Assembly (NCBI RefSeq): GCF_003590145.2 | Contig: NZ_CP060436.1 | Location: 1,336,001 to 1,400,000 of the forward strand | Length of the DNA: 64,000 bases | Origin: Pseudooceanicola algae | Lineage (GTDB): Bacteria; Pseudomonadota; Alphaproteobacteria; Rhodobacterales; Rhodobacteraceae | Direction: 5' to 3' | In this document: piece by piece, positions 1 to 8,592 of the stretch | How the letters are laid out: each line of letters opens with the position of its first letter | How positions within the stretch are numbered: the first letter of the stretch is position 1 | Notes under the pieces: model-generated | Databases searched by the model: none | Told to the model about the DNA's origin: nothing | The model's input: the letters and a program-made list of their open reading frames with translations, nothing else | Program-made: the position numbers and the translations under genes

Positions 1-146
1 GAGGCCACGTCGAAGGCGATTGCCGCGTAGATGAGATAGGCCAGCACCAGGATGGGCATGGCCAGCGACCACATCCGCTTGCGCCGGAACAACTCGGTTG
101 CCTGGTCCCGCAGATCTGGCCCCGCCTGGGCCGATGTCATGGTCAT
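1..146 (-). CDS. phnE: Phosphonate ABC transporter permease PhnE, second copy (partial, N-terminus only)
   Basis: Only about the first 48 codons lie in the window; the rest runs off the left edge. The start codon overlaps the stop of the preceding phnE by ATGA, which implies translational coupling (a second ATG two codons later is possible). The fragment has a short polar N-terminus, a basic patch (FRRKR) and the beginning of a hydrophobic membrane segment, as at the N-terminus of PhnE permeases. Two consecutive phnE genes after phnC and phnD are common in alphaproteobacteria, where two permease chains form the membrane channel. The identity rests on context plus the short N-terminus. Confidence 0.7.
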   Translation of the reverse strand, partial: MTMTSAQAGPDLRDQATELFRRKRMWSLAMPILVLAYLIYAAIAFDVA

Positions 147-1030
147 AGGAAGACGCCTTTCTTGCGGCCATGGGTCAGCATATCGCGGAAATAGCTGCTG
201 ATCTGGTCCACCGCGACGATGGTCAGGAACAACAGCAGGAAGATCGCGGCGGCCTCGTCGAACTTGCCGATGCCCCAGGACATGGAATTCTTGAGCTCGT
301 AGCCAATCCCGCCCGCACCGACGAAGCCGAGGATGGCCGAGGCCCGGATGTTGATTTCAAAGCGAAGCAGCGCATAGCTGAGGTAATTAGGCGCGACCTG
401 CGGCATGACGCCCAGCACCATGCGTTGCGTCCAGTTCGCCCCGACAGACGACAGCCCGTCGACCGGCTTGAGCGAGGCGTTCTCGTTCACTTCGGAGAAC
501 ATCTTGCCCAGCGCCCCGGAGGTATGGAAGGCAATGGCAATCATAGCCGGGACCGGGCCACCGCCCAGCACGAAGATCAGCACCAGCGCGATGACGATTT
601 CCGGCACCGCCCGCATCACGTCCATCAACCGGCGGAACACCGGGATCAGACGGGGCCAGCGCGCCATGCCCCGGGTGGAGAGCATCGACAGGCCGGTGCC
701 GAACAACGCCCCGATCAGCGTGGCGACGGCGGCGATATTGATCGTCTCGATCAACGCCGGGAAATAGCGGACGAGGTGACCGGGCAGCAGCGCGCGCTTT
801 TCCCAGGCTTCGGAAATCACCAGCGTGGGGAAGACGAAGACCGAACTCAGCCCTTCCCAGAAGCCGCCCGCGTTGCGCGCATCGGCTACCATGAACCCCG
901 ACACCATCAGGGCGAAGAAGATCACCAGCAGGATGGTGGAATAACTGCGCTTGCGGCGCATCTGGTCCAGGTAATCCGCGCGGATCTGCGCGACGGGCCC
1001 CGTGCCGGGGGAAGCGGTCAGGTCAGCCAT
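143..1030 (-). CDS. phnE: Phosphonate ABC transporter, permease protein PhnE
   Basis: A 295-residue inner-membrane permease of the phosphonate importer, passing substrate delivered by PhnD through the membrane with energy from PhnC. After a basic N-terminus (RRKR) there are several hydrophobic segments: around residues 30-50, 92-115, 140-165 and two near the C-terminus. The region around residues 170-235 (ALGKMFSEVNE, then GFVGAGGIGYEL) matches the EAA-type cytoplasmic loop and the following conserved stretch of PhnE/binding-protein-dependent permeases. It follows phnD on the same strand and overlaps the next phnE by four bases. Confidence 0.93.
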   Translation of the reverse strand: MADLTASPGTGPVAQIRADYLDQMRRKRSYSTILLVIFFALMVSGFMVADARNAGGFWEGLSSVFVFPTLVISEAWEKRALLPGHLVRYFPALIETINIAAVATLIGALFGTGLSMLSTRGMARWPRLIPVFRRLMDVMRAVPEIVIALVLIFVLGGGPVPAMIAIAFHTSGALGKMFSEVNENASLKPVDGLSSVGANWTQRMVLGVMPQVAPNYLSYALLRFEINIRASAILGFVGAGGIGYELKNSMSWGIGKFDEAAAIFLLLFLTIVAVDQISSYFRDMLTHGRKKGVFL

Positions 1031-1055
1031 GAAAATGCCTTTGGGGGAGACGTGT

Positions 1056-1082
1056 GAAGGGCCCGCGCAACGCAGGCCCTTC
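1056..1082 (-). promoter_or_regulatory. Intercistronic stem-loop between phnD and phnE
   Basis: An inverted repeat GAAGGGCC / GGCCCTTC (8 bp, loop of 11) lies about 15 bases after the phnD stop and before phnE. No T-run follows it on the minus strand. Such a hairpin after a binding-protein gene usually protects the upstream mRNA or attenuates the downstream permease genes; that role is inferred from its position. Confidence 0.5.
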
Positions 1083-1096
1083 CCGTAGTTTCAGGA

Positions 1097-2005
1097 TCAG
1101 TTGCTTTGCGACAGGCGCGCGGCGACGACCGATTCATAGGTCTCGTGGGTGACGGGGATGAAATCCTTGGCGTCGCCCGAGGCCACGCCATAGGCGCAAT
1201 CGGCGTCGTTTTCCCACAGGTCGGCGGTCAGCTGGGTGACGGTTTCGCGCACATCGGCCGGCAGGGCCTTGCGCACGACCATCGGGCCTTCGGGGATGAT
1301 GTTGGACTGCCAGATCTGCACCATGTCGTTCATGTCGACCAGGCCGCCGTCAACCGCCTTGCGCAGCGCACCGGAGTTGTAGCCGTCTTCCCAGTCACCC
1401 AGGCCGTCGGCCCAGGTCACGCCGCCGTCCACGTCGCCATTGGCCACGGCGACGATGGTCTGCTCATGCCCGCCGGTGAAGACGACATCCTTGAAGTAGT
1501 CGCCCGGCTCCATGGTGATCTCTTCGCCCGCCTTGGGGATCTCGATCGAGGGGATCAGGTAGCCCGAGGTCGAATTCGGATCGCCGAAGCCGAAGGTCTT
1601 GCCCTTCATGTCCGCCAGCGAGGTGATGCCGCTGTCCTTGCGCGCGAAACCGACCGAGTAGTAGCCGATCGAGCCGTCGAGGTTCTGCTTGACGAGCACC
1701 GGCTCGACCGCTTCGGGATCGGCGATATAGGTGGCGGCGTAACCCGAGGCGCCCATCCAGGCGAGGTCGATGGTGCCGCCCAGCAGGCCCTGGATGATGC
1801 CGTTGTAGTCGGCCGGGGTAAAGACGCGCACCGGCACGCCCAGCGCGTCGGCAATCTTGTCGGCGTAGCATTGGTTGGAGGCCATGCGGTCCTGGGCGTT
1901 TTCGCCGCCGAGGATGCCAAGGCGGAATTCGGTGATCTCCTGGGCGGAAGCGGCTCCGGTCAGGGCAGTGGTGGCCAGCGCGGCCGCGATCAGTTTCTTC
2001 ATCAT
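1097..2005 (-). CDS. phnD: Phosphonate ABC transporter, periplasmic substrate-binding protein PhnD
   Basis: A 302-residue periplasmic binding protein that captures phosphonates or phosphate esters and hands them to the PhnE permease. It begins with a Sec signal peptide: basic MMKK, a hydrophobic core and an A-S-A cleavage site before QEITEF. The mature part has the PhnD-family features: LGGENAQDR near the N-terminus, LLGGTIDLAWMG around residue 75-85 and FGDPNSTSGYLIP around residue 140-152. AAGGAG sits six bases before the first ATG; the second ATG one codon later is also possible. Hairpins flank it on both sides within the operon. Confidence 0.95.
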   Translation of the reverse strand: MMKKLIAAALATTALTGAASAQEITEFRLGILGGENAQDRMASNQCYADKIADALGVPVRVFTPADYNGIIQGLLGGTIDLAWMGASGYAATYIADPEAVEPVLVKQNLDGSIGYYSVGFARKDSGITSLADMKGKTFGFGDPNSTSGYLIPSIEIPKAGEEITMEPGDYFKDVVFTGGHEQTIVAVANGDVDGGVTWADGLGDWEDGYNSGALRKAVDGGLVDMNDMVQIWQSNIIPEGPMVVRKALPADVRETVTQLTADLWENDADCAYGVASGDAKDFIPVTHETYESVVAARLSQSN

Positions 2006-2026
2006 GGGAAGCTCCTTTGAAGAAAT

Positions 2027-2048
2027 CCCCGGACGATTGCGACCGGGG
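2027..2048 (-). promoter_or_regulatory. Intercistronic stem-loop between phnC and phnD
   Basis: CCCCGG (2027-2032) and CCGGGG (2043-2048) form a 6 bp stem in the 54-base gap between the phnC stop and the phnD start. There is no T-run. It may affect mRNA stability or the ratio of ATPase to binding protein. The function is inferred. Confidence 0.35.
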
Positions 2049-2059
2049 CGGGATTGTTT

Positions 2060-2869
2060 TCAGGCTGTGACGGGGGTGAGGCCGACGCGATCCAGCGCCC
2101 CGATCTCGGTCGAGGTCGCGGCTTCGGAAAAGCCGGCGTCCGCGCCGTAGATGTCGCGCGCGACACCGGTGGTCAGCTGCTCGGGCGTGCCGTCAAAGAC
2201 GATGCGACCGTCGCGCATGCCGATCACGCGGTCGCAATAGCGCCGCGCCGTGTCGAGCGTGTGAAGGTTGGCGATGACCATGCGGCCGTCTTCTTCGTGG
2301 ATGCGGCGCAGCGCCTCCATGACGACCTGGGCATTCATCGGATCGAGGCTGGCGATGGGTTCATCGGCCAGGATGATCCGGGGATCCTGCATCAGGGCGC
2401 GGGCAATGGCGACACGCTGCTGCTGGCCCCCCGAAAGCGCCTCGGCCCGCTTGGGTGCATGTTCGGCAATGCCGAGCCGTTCCAGGATGTCGATGGCACG
2501 ATGGATGTCTTCCTGCGGATAGAGATTCAGCAGCGAGGCAAAGGTCGAGCGCCGGTTCAGCGTACCATGCAGTACGTTGCTGACCACATCCATGCGCGGC
2601 ACCAGGTTGAACTGCTGGAAGATCATCGCGCATTGCGCCTGCCAGGCACGCTTTTCGCCGGTCTTGAGGCTGGTGATCTCGCGCCCCTCGAAGTGGATCG
2701 CACCCGAGGTGCTGTCCTCGAGCCGGTTGAGCATACGCAGCAGGGTCGACTTCCCCGCGCCGGAGCGCCCGATGATCCCGATCATCATCGATCGATCGAT
2801 GCTGATCGTGGCATTGTCCACCGCGTTGTTGCGGCCGAAGGTCTTCGTCAGTTGTTCTATCTGAAGCAC
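2060..2869 (-). CDS. phnC: Phosphonate ABC transporter, ATP-binding protein PhnC
   Basis: A 269-residue ATPase that drives the phosphonate importer at the inner face of the membrane. It shows Walker [10 protein letters not shown] (about residues 34-42), the Q-loop region IFQQFNLV, the ABC signature LSGGQQQR, Walker B IILADEP and a switch-histidine region NLHTLD. The frame stays open far upstream, but homology begins at [10 protein letters not shown], so the GTG at 2869 is chosen; a GGGGGA ribosome binding site lies just before it. This gives the normal family length. It is the first gene of phnC-phnD-phnE-phnE. Confidence 0.94.
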   Translation of the reverse strand: MLQIEQLTKTFGRNNAVDNATISIDRSMMIGIIGRSGAGKSTLLRMLNRLEDSTSGAIHFEGREITSLKTGEKRAWQAQCAMIFQQFNLVPRMDVVSNVLHGTLNRRSTFASLLNLYPQEDIHRAIDILERLGIAEHAPKRAEALSGGQQQRVAIARALMQDPRIILADEPIASLDPMNAQVVMEALRRIHEEDGRMVIANLHTLDTARRYCDRVIGMRDGRIVFDGTPEQLTTGVARDIYGADAGFSEAATSTEIGALDRVGLTPVTA

Positions 2870-3311
2870 GCGGCATCCCCCAAGTCCTGTCCGGCGTCGT
2901 AGAAGCGGATCGAGACGAGTCTGTATCGTTTTCTTGAAACATTTGTGACGCGGGGCTCGCATGGCCTGCCCCCCTGCGATCAGGACCGACAGCGCCGGAA
3001 TGCGCGGCAGTGGATATCTGCCGCGCGGTCCCGGCCCGCGGTTCGCAACGCAGTCTCCAAGGTGGGCCGCAAGGTCGCCAAAGGGACGGTCCACCGCAGG
3101 CGCGCGGCTCGGGGACCTCACGTCATATCGCCGTGGATGGACCCAATTTGCCCTATCCCGCCCGGCCCGATTAACAGATCGGCAATGCCTGTTGTCTATT
3201 TCATAAGCCAGATCAGGGCTTCGGGGGGAGCCATCGGCATAAGATCACGCACTGGCAGGGCAACCGGCCAGGGTGCTGTCGCCCCGGGAGTCCCAGAATA
3301 GGGAACCAGGA
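2870..3311. other. Divergent intergenic region between phnC and a histidine kinase gene
   Basis: About 440 bases without a convincing gene. It must carry the promoter of the leftward phn operon and that of the rightward kinase gene. Open frames across it have no start signal or recognisable content. The only candidate element found is the Pho-box-like repeat at 2934-2951. Confidence 0.6.
2934..2951 (-). promoter_or_regulatory. Candidate Pho box upstream of phnC
   Basis: Read on the minus strand this is GCGTCAC-AAAT-GTTTCAA: two 7-mers with an 11-base period, each sharing the TCA core of the PhoB half-site CTGTCAT. It lies about 65 bases upstream of the phnC start. PhoB control of phn operons is well established in other proteobacteria. 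The match is partial (four to five of seven per half-site). Confidence 0.3.
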
Positions 3312-4871
3312 ATGACGCTTGCCTCGTCAACGACAAGTGGAGCCGCGGGTCGCTACCCGCCAGGTGCCCTGCATCAGGGGACGGAAGCCGGTTTTGCGAC
3401 CGCTGTCGCCCTGACACCGGTGCCCTCGCTGCTTGTCGCTCAGGACGGGCAGATCCTGCTGACCAACGCCCCGCTGGAACACTTGTTCGGCTACCCACCA
3501 GAGGCCTTGAACAATGCGCCCCTGGACCAACTTCTGCCCGGCAATATCCGTCAGCGCCATCCTGAGCTGATTCACGCCTTCTGGCGCGATCCGACACCGC
3601 GCAGGTTGGGCCAGGGCCGCGAATTGTTCGGCCGTCGCCTCGACGGCAGCCTGATCCCTCTGGAAATCGGCCTGACCCCGGTCCGGGTGGATGGACAGGC
3701 CCAGGTCTTTGTCACCATCTTCGACATTTCCGCACGGACGATCAGCGAAACCCGGCTGTTGGCCGCGCTCGACGCCTCGGCGGCGGCGATGGTGATGATC
3801 AACGACCAGGGGCGGATCGATCTGGTGAACCGGGCCGCCTGCGACATCTTCGGCCTCGAAGCCGCCGCACTGGCCGGAAGCCAGTTCGACCGCTATGTCG
3901 CCGATTCTGCCCTGCAGGTCTTTTATGCCTGCCGCGAAGCCTTTCTCACCCAATCCCGGCCCATTCGGATGAGCCAGGGACGCGTGATCGCGATCCGCCA
4001 TCCTTCGGGCAAGGAAACGCCGGTCCAGATATCGCTGGCGCCCATCGACGGTGGCACGGACGGCAATGTGATGGTGACGCTTGTGGATATGACCAACCGT
4101 TTGGCCCATGAACGCGAGTTGAAAAGCCGCAATGATTCTCTGGCCGCGCTGAACGATGAATTGCGCCAATTTTCTTATTCGGCCAGTCATGACCTGCGCG
4201 CGCCCCTGGCGACCATCGCCGGGCTCCTTGACCTCTGCCTTGAGGATTTCGACGCCGGTGACGATGTGGAATGCCGCCGCAATATCGCCGAAGCCCTGGC
4301 CACCAGCCACCACAACATTCACAAGGTCGAAGCGGTGCTGACCCTGGCCCGATCCGGGCAGGATCTTGAAAGACCGGAAACATTCGATCTGGCCCAGGCC
4401 ATCCGCAACTGCTGGGAAGACCTGCGTGCCGACCTTGAAGCCGAAGCCGAGGCGGCCGATGCGATCCACCCGACCGAGGAGACGGGCCCGTTTCCGACCT
4501 TCACCTTCACGATCACCGGAGAGGCCGTGGTCCGGACAGATTCCCAGATGCTGATGACCGCCATAGAAAACCTTCTGTCGAATGCCTGGAGGTTTCGGGA
4601 CCGCAAGAAGCGGCACCAATGGGTGACGGTCCGCCTGCGCCTTCATCCGCTGTCCATCGCCGTTTCGGACAACGGCCTGGGCATTGCGGAGGCCGAAATC
4701 CCGCGGGTTTTCGAGCTGTTTCGCCGATCCTCGGGCAGTTCCGGTCATGGGCTTGGCCTTGCGCTGGTCCAGAAACACGTGCGCCGCCTCGGCGGGTCCG
4801 TCGCCGTCAACAGCGGCCCGGACGGAACCAGTTTTATCCTGACTTTCCCAAGTATGGAGACCGTTTCATGA
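3312..4871 (+). CDS. PAS-domain sensor histidine kinase
   Basis: A 519-residue sensor kinase without obvious membrane segments, so probably cytoplasmic. Two PAS domains come first (about residues 33-140 and 150-262; FGYPPEAL and DGSLIPLEIGLTPV are typical PAS stretches). A HisKA domain with the H-box SHDLRAPL (phospho-acceptor His 293) follows, then an ATPase domain with N-box ENLLSNAW, G1 DNGLGI and G2 GHGLGLAL. The frame opens at a GTG at 3273, but the ATG at 3312 has AGGGAACCAGGA before it and precedes the first PAS. It overlaps the receiver gene by ATGA, so the two are probably a cognate pair. The signal is unknown. Confidence 0.9.
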   Translation: MTLASSTTSGAAGRYPPGALHQGTEAGFATAVALTPVPSLLVAQDGQILLTNAPLEHLFGYPPEALNNAPLDQLLPGNIRQRHPELIHAFWRDPTPRRLGQGRELFGRRLDGSLIPLEIGLTPVRVDGQAQVFVTIFDISARTISETRLLAALDASAAAMVMINDQGRIDLVNRAACDIFGLEAAALAGSQFDRYVADSALQVFYACREAFLTQSRPIRMSQGRVIAIRHPSGKETPVQISLAPIDGGTDGNVMVTLVDMTNRLAHERELKSRNDSLAALNDELRQFSYSASHDLRAPLATIAGLLDLCLEDFDAGDDVECRRNIAEALATSHHNIHKVEAVLTLARSGQDLERPETFDLAQAIRNCWEDLRADLEAEAEAADAIHPTEETGPFPTFTFTITGEAVVRTDSQMLMTAIENLLSNAWRFRDRKKRHQWVTVRLRLHPLSIAVSDNGLGIAEAEIPRVFELFRRSSGSSGHGLGLALVQKHVRRLGGSVAVNSGPDGTSFILTFPSMETVS

Positions 4872-5287
4872 TTCCGACTTACATCGTCGACGACGTCGGC
4901 TCGGATCGATACATCGCGCGTCGCCGGTTGCAGAAGGCCGGTCGGTTTGCACCACTGAACGAGGCGACCGATGGGCTGAATTTCCTGGCGACATTTTTTT
5001 CCGACGACAGCTTACCCACCGACTCCGGCATCCCGCCGTTGATCCTGATGGATATCAACATGCCCGAGCTGAACGGCTTCGAAACACTGAATGCCATGAA
5101 GATCCGCCTGTCCAAGGGAACCTCTGCCCGCCCGGTGGTTGCAATGTTCTCCTCTTCCGACAATGAACGGGACATCCAGCGGTCTGCCGCAACAGGCGTG
5201 GTCGAGCATTACTTCACCAAGCCCATCAATGACGAAGCCATCCAGACGATCCTGGAAACCTTCCGCGCCCGTGGCTTTGCGGTCTGA
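4868..5287 (+). CDS. Single-domain response regulator (CheY-like receiver)
   Basis: A 139-residue protein consisting only of a receiver domain. The acidic pocket (D8, D9 in IVDD), phospho-acceptor D62 (LILMDINMP), a Ser at the Thr/Ser switch position (MFSSSD) and K118 (FTKP) are all present, so it should be phosphorylatable. There is no DNA-binding or enzymatic output domain. The start codon overlaps the stop of the PAS kinase, which argues for coupled translation and direct phosphotransfer. Output would be by protein interaction or phosphorelay. Confidence 0.9.
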   Translation: MIPTYIVDDVGSDRYIARRRLQKAGRFAPLNEATDGLNFLATFFSDDSLPTDSGIPPLILMDINMPELNGFETLNAMKIRLSKGTSARPVVAMFSSSDNERDIQRSAATGVVEHYFTKPINDEAIQTILETFRARGFAV

Positions 5288-5483
5288 CCACACGATGCGA
5301 CGCCAGCCCTGCCGAACAGGTGCGCCTGCTTGGCCATGCAGAAAGTCTGCGCCAGCCGAGCGGTAGCGCTTTCAATCTCCGGCCTTGCCGGCGCGCGGAC
5401 TTGCAAAGGAGATCCGCCCGAAGACCGGCAAGGAAGGGGCTTTGCAGCACGCCCCTGCCCTGACTTCGGTCACAGGTGCGCCC

Positions 5484-6185
5484 TCAATGGGTTCGGAAAA
5501 CAAAGTTTGTTGCGGGGTTGCGGAAGATCTCTTCCCAATCCGTATCTCCATCCTCCGCGATCATGCCGTAGCTTTGCAGCACTTCGCGGATCTGGCCGGA
5601 CTCGCCCTTTTGACCAGAAATGCCCAGTTCCTGCCGGATCACATCGCGCATGGCCGAAACAATGTCCTGGCGCTGCGCATCCAAAGCCTCTTGCAGATTT
5701 GCCTTGTTGACCTGGGCCCCGACTTCCAACGCCCGCAGGATCAGCTGTCGCAGGGCATCGGGTGTCAGATCGGACTTTGCCTTGTAGTCGATACAGCCAC
5801 CCTTCATCGCCTCGACCGCAACGTCATGACGGGCCTCGCCACTGATCATCACAACCGGCGCGGATTCGTTCTGGCTACCGTCTTTCATCATCTCGCGTGC
5901 AGCCAGCCCGTCGCCGTCAGGCAGCAGGTAGTCGATGAAGACAAGATGATAGGGCCGTTTGGACAGCATCTCGCGAAACTTGGCCATGTCGGGGGCAATG
6001 GATACCCGAACCGGCAATTCGGTCCGGCGGCATTCGCGCTGGATGAACATCGCATCGAACCGGCTATCGTCAAGCACCAGAACGTCGATCACCTGCGGCT
6101 GGGGTTCACCCCGCGTGACGGTCACCGAGGTACCGGGGGTCATGGGCAGCACCTGTTTTTCACTTGTCTCACCTTGCAATCGCAT
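5484..6185 (-). CDS. Response regulator with receiver domain and C-terminal helical extension
   Basis: A 233-residue protein with a receiver at about residues 34-155: D39/D40 (VLDD), phospho-acceptor D85 (VFIDYLLPDGDG), a Ser switch residue (VMISG) and a Lys at about 137. The C-terminal 75 residues are charged, probably helical and match no output domain I recognise. An earlier ATG exists at 6191, but an AGGAGG at 6194-6199 has ideal 8-base spacing to the ATG at 6185. It is divergent from the small kinase at 6412 across about 226 bases, suggesting a second two-component pair. Confidence 0.85.
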   Translation of the reverse strand: MRLQGETSEKQVLPMTPGTSVTVTRGEPQPQVIDVLVLDDSRFDAMFIQRECRRTELPVRVSIAPDMAKFREMLSKRPYHLVFIDYLLPDGDGLAAREMMKDGSQNESAPVVMISGEARHDVAVEAMKGGCIDYKAKSDLTPDALRQLILRALEVGAQVNKANLQEALDAQRQDIVSAMRDVIRQELGISGQKGESGQIREVLQSYGMIAEDGDTDWEEIFRNPATNFVFRTH

Positions 6186-6411
6186 CGTCATTCCCTCCTG
6201 AATGCCGCCCCTCTGTTCAGGAAGGCGCGTACGCCCGAAAGTGTCCCCAAACCCGCTTTCCGAAAACTTAATCAAAACCTCCCGAATGGTTCGAATTCTC
6301 CCTTAATTCTGCAAAATTTTCTTTGGGATGAGCACGTATTCCCGGTCCAACCCCGGCCTTTTCTTCGGGATCTTGAACCAATGTTAGGGAAGTATCGCGC
6401 AACCTCGGCGC

Positions 6412-7146
6412 ATGTCGGATCAAATCACCACGTCGCACCAGATCACGCCCGCCGCCTCCGTCACCGCTGACGAGGTGGAAGAGCTGATTTATGTCATCAC
6501 CCACGACCTGCGCGGCAGTTTCCGCGCCATCCAGCTGATCCCCGACTTCATTCGGGAGGACCTCAGCGGGCTCCCCCCGCTTCAGCAAGAGGTGCTGGAT
6601 GGGCACGTCGGGATGCTGAAGACAATTGCCGGACGCTGCGACCGCATGCTTGTGGATCTGCGCGATTATTCCCGCATCGGGCGCTGTGCCGATCCCGTAT
6701 CCGATCATGCAGTCAGCGCATTGCTGGACCACGCACGGGCCGACCTGGCCCTGAGCGAAAGTTTTGATCTGACCTCTGCAGGCAGCGGAATCGTGACCGG
6801 ACCGCGCAACGAACTCAACCTGCTGTTCGCCTGCCTGATTTCCAACGCGGTCAAACATCACGATCAGGACAGGGGTACGATCCGGGTGGCGATCACGACC
6901 TCGGGCCAGATGCAGCAGATCAGCATCAGCGACGATGGCCCCGGCATCCCCGCGCATCTGCGCGAAGAGGCCTTCGGCGTACTCCGTACCCTGAAATCCC
7001 GCGATGTCTGCGAAGGCTCGGGCATGGGCCTGCCCATCGCACGCAAGATCATCACGCGCCTTGGCGGCTCCGTCACGATCGGTGACAATCCGGCCGGCCG
7101 GGGCACCCGGATCACCCTGACCTTGCCCGGTCATCCCGGACAATAG
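6412..7146 (+). CDS. Small histidine kinase lacking a sensory domain
   Basis: A 244-residue kinase made of a HisKA-like dimerisation domain (H-box THDLRGSF, His 31) and an HATPase domain (LISNAVKHH N-box, DDGPGIP G1 box, GSGMGLPI G2 box). No PAS, GAF or membrane segment precedes the H-box, so any input must come from a partner. It is divergent from the response regulator at 5484-6185. The family resembles the kinase modules of phytochrome-type sensors. No clear ribosome binding site is seen before the ATG. Confidence 0.85.
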   Translation: MSDQITTSHQITPAASVTADEVEELIYVITHDLRGSFRAIQLIPDFIREDLSGLPPLQQEVLDGHVGMLKTIAGRCDRMLVDLRDYSRIGRCADPVSDHAVSALLDHARADLALSESFDLTSAGSGIVTGPRNELNLLFACLISNAVKHHDQDRGTIRVAITTSGQMQQISISDDGPGIPAHLREEAFGVLRTLKSRDVCEGSGMGLPIARKIITRLGGSVTIGDNPAGRGTRITLTLPGHPGQ

Positions 7147-7305
7147 GTGCGCGTCTCCCATTCGCATCCGCACCAACGGCCGGATCGGCACGCAGGATAG
7201 GCTTGGCCGCAGCATTCCGGCCACGTCACGCCGCACGCCTGCCCCGCCCCCTTGGCGGCCTGACCTCCGCAGCCTATAAGCGCCCCAGTCAAACCGGAGA
7301 CCAGG

Positions 7306-7893
7306 ATGCGCAGCGCCGAGATCACCCGCACCACAGCGGAAACCAAGATTTCCGTCACCATCGACCTTGATGGCAGCGGCACCTACGACAATGACACCGG
7401 CGTGGGGTTCTTCGACCACATGCTGGATCAACTGTCGCGCCATTCGCTGATCGACATGACGATCCGTTGCGCCGGCGATACCTTCATCGACGATCACCAC
7501 AGCGTCGAGGATGTCGGCATCGCCCTTGGTCAGGCCCTGACCCAGGCGCTTGGCGACAAGCGTGGCATCCGGCGGTACGGCGATTGCCATCTTGCCATGG
7601 ACGACAGCCTTCTGCGCGCCGCCCTCGACCTGTCGGGCCGGCCCTTCCTGGTCTGGAATGTTGATTTCCCGACCCAGAAGATCGGCAATTTCGACACCGA
7701 ACTGGTGCGTGAATTCTTTCAGGCCTTTTCGACCCACGGTGGGATCACCCTGCATGTCGACAGGCTGCACGGGCTCAATTCCCACCATATCGCCGAGGCC
7801 GCTTTCAAGGCCGTCGCCCGCGCCCTGCGTGTCGCGGTCGAAGCCGATCCGCGCAAGGGTGACGCGATCCCGTCGACCAAAGGCACGCTTTGA
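7306..7893 (+). CDS. hisB: Imidazoleglycerol-phosphate dehydratase
   Basis: A 195-residue enzyme dehydrating imidazole-glycerol phosphate to imidazole-acetol phosphate in histidine biosynthesis. Both manganese-binding motifs are present: [10 protein letters not shown] (about residues 62-71) and [11 protein letters not shown] in the C-terminal half; the family opening FFDHMLDQL is near residue 35. It is the monofunctional form without a phosphatase domain. GGAGACCAGG precedes the ATG. hisH begins at the base immediately after its stop codon. Confidence 0.97.
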   Translation: MRSAEITRTTAETKISVTIDLDGSGTYDNDTGVGFFDHMLDQLSRHSLIDMTIRCAGDTFIDDHHSVEDVGIALGQALTQALGDKRGIRRYGDCHLAMDDSLLRAALDLSGRPFLVWNVDFPTQKIGNFDTELVREFFQAFSTHGGITLHVDRLHGLNSHHIAEAAFKAVARALRVAVEADPRKGDAIPSTKGTL

Positions 7894-8538
7894 ATGCTGA
7901 CGGTTCTCATCGATTACGAAAGCGGCAACCTGCATTCCGCCGAAAAGGCCTTCCAGCGCATGGCCCGCGAGGTTGACGGCGGCGAAGTCATCGTCTCGGC
8001 CCGCCCCGAGGACGTGGCACGCGCCGACCGCATCGTGCTGCCCGGCGACGGGGCCTTTCCGGCCTGTCGCGGTGCACTCGCCGGAGCCGGTGCCGGGTCT
8101 GTCCTGGAAGCGCTGAGCGAAGCCGTGGAAACCCGCGGGCGGCCGTTTCTGGGGATCTGCGTCGGCATGCAGTTGATGGCGCGTCAGGGGCATGAATATG
8201 CCGAAACCCCCGGCCTTGGCTGGATCGACGGCGAAGTCGAAAAGATCCGCCCCGGCGATCCCGGCCTGAAGGTGCCGCACATGGGCTGGAACGACCTTGT
8301 GATCGACACACCCCATCCGGTGCTAGCGGGCATCGAAACCGGTCAGCATGCCTATTTCGTACATTCCTACCACATGGTGGTGAACAGCCCCGAACAGCGG
8401 CTGGCCCATGTCGATTACGGCCAGCCGGTGACGGCCATCGTCGGACGCGACACCATGATCGGCATGCAGTTCCACCCGGAGAAAAGCCAGGCGACGGGCC
8501 TGCGCCTGATCGCCAACTTCCTGACCTGGGCGCCCTGA
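7894..8538 (+). CDS. hisH: Imidazole glycerol phosphate synthase, glutamine amidotransferase subunit
   Basis: A 214-residue class I amidotransferase that makes ammonia from glutamine and channels it to HisF. The nucleophile is C89 in LGICVGMQLM, and the His/Glu of the triad are in QFHPEKS near the C-terminus. DYESGNLHS at the N-terminus is typical of HisH. It directly abuts hisB. Its partner hisF is about 1.8 kb downstream on the same strand, separated by a DUF2147 gene, hisA and a small membrane gene. Confidence 0.97.
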   Translation: MLTVLIDYESGNLHSAEKAFQRMAREVDGGEVIVSARPEDVARADRIVLPGDGAFPACRGALAGAGAGSVLEALSEAVETRGRPFLGICVGMQLMARQGHEYAETPGLGWIDGEVEKIRPGDPGLKVPHMGWNDLVIDTPHPVLAGIETGQHAYFVHSYHMVVNSPEQRLAHVDYGQPVTAIVGRDTMIGMQFHPEKSQATGLRLIANFLTWAP

Positions 8539-8548
8539 AACCGCACCA

Positions 8549-8570
8549 GCCGGGCCGCAACCGGCCCGGC
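8549..8570. terminator. GC-rich hairpin between convergent hisH and DUF2147 gene
   Basis: GCCGGGCC (8549-8556) and GGCCCGGC (8563-8570) form an 8 bp stem with a 6-base loop just after the hisH stop and before the stop of the opposite-strand gene. There is no T-run on either side. Its position between convergent genes suggests a bidirectional terminator. Confidence 0.5.
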
Positions 8571-8592
8571 CAGAAGACTTCTTGCACCCGGC

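Noticed and set aside
2945-3301. 118-codon frame between phnC and the PAS kinase
   Set aside because: Arg/Pro-rich composition without homology or ribosome binding site; lies in the divergent promoter region.
6268-8316. 682-codon open frame antisense to the small kinase, hisB and hisH
   Set aside because: Composition is that of a mirrored GC-rich gene, no family features, and the plus-strand genes are certain.
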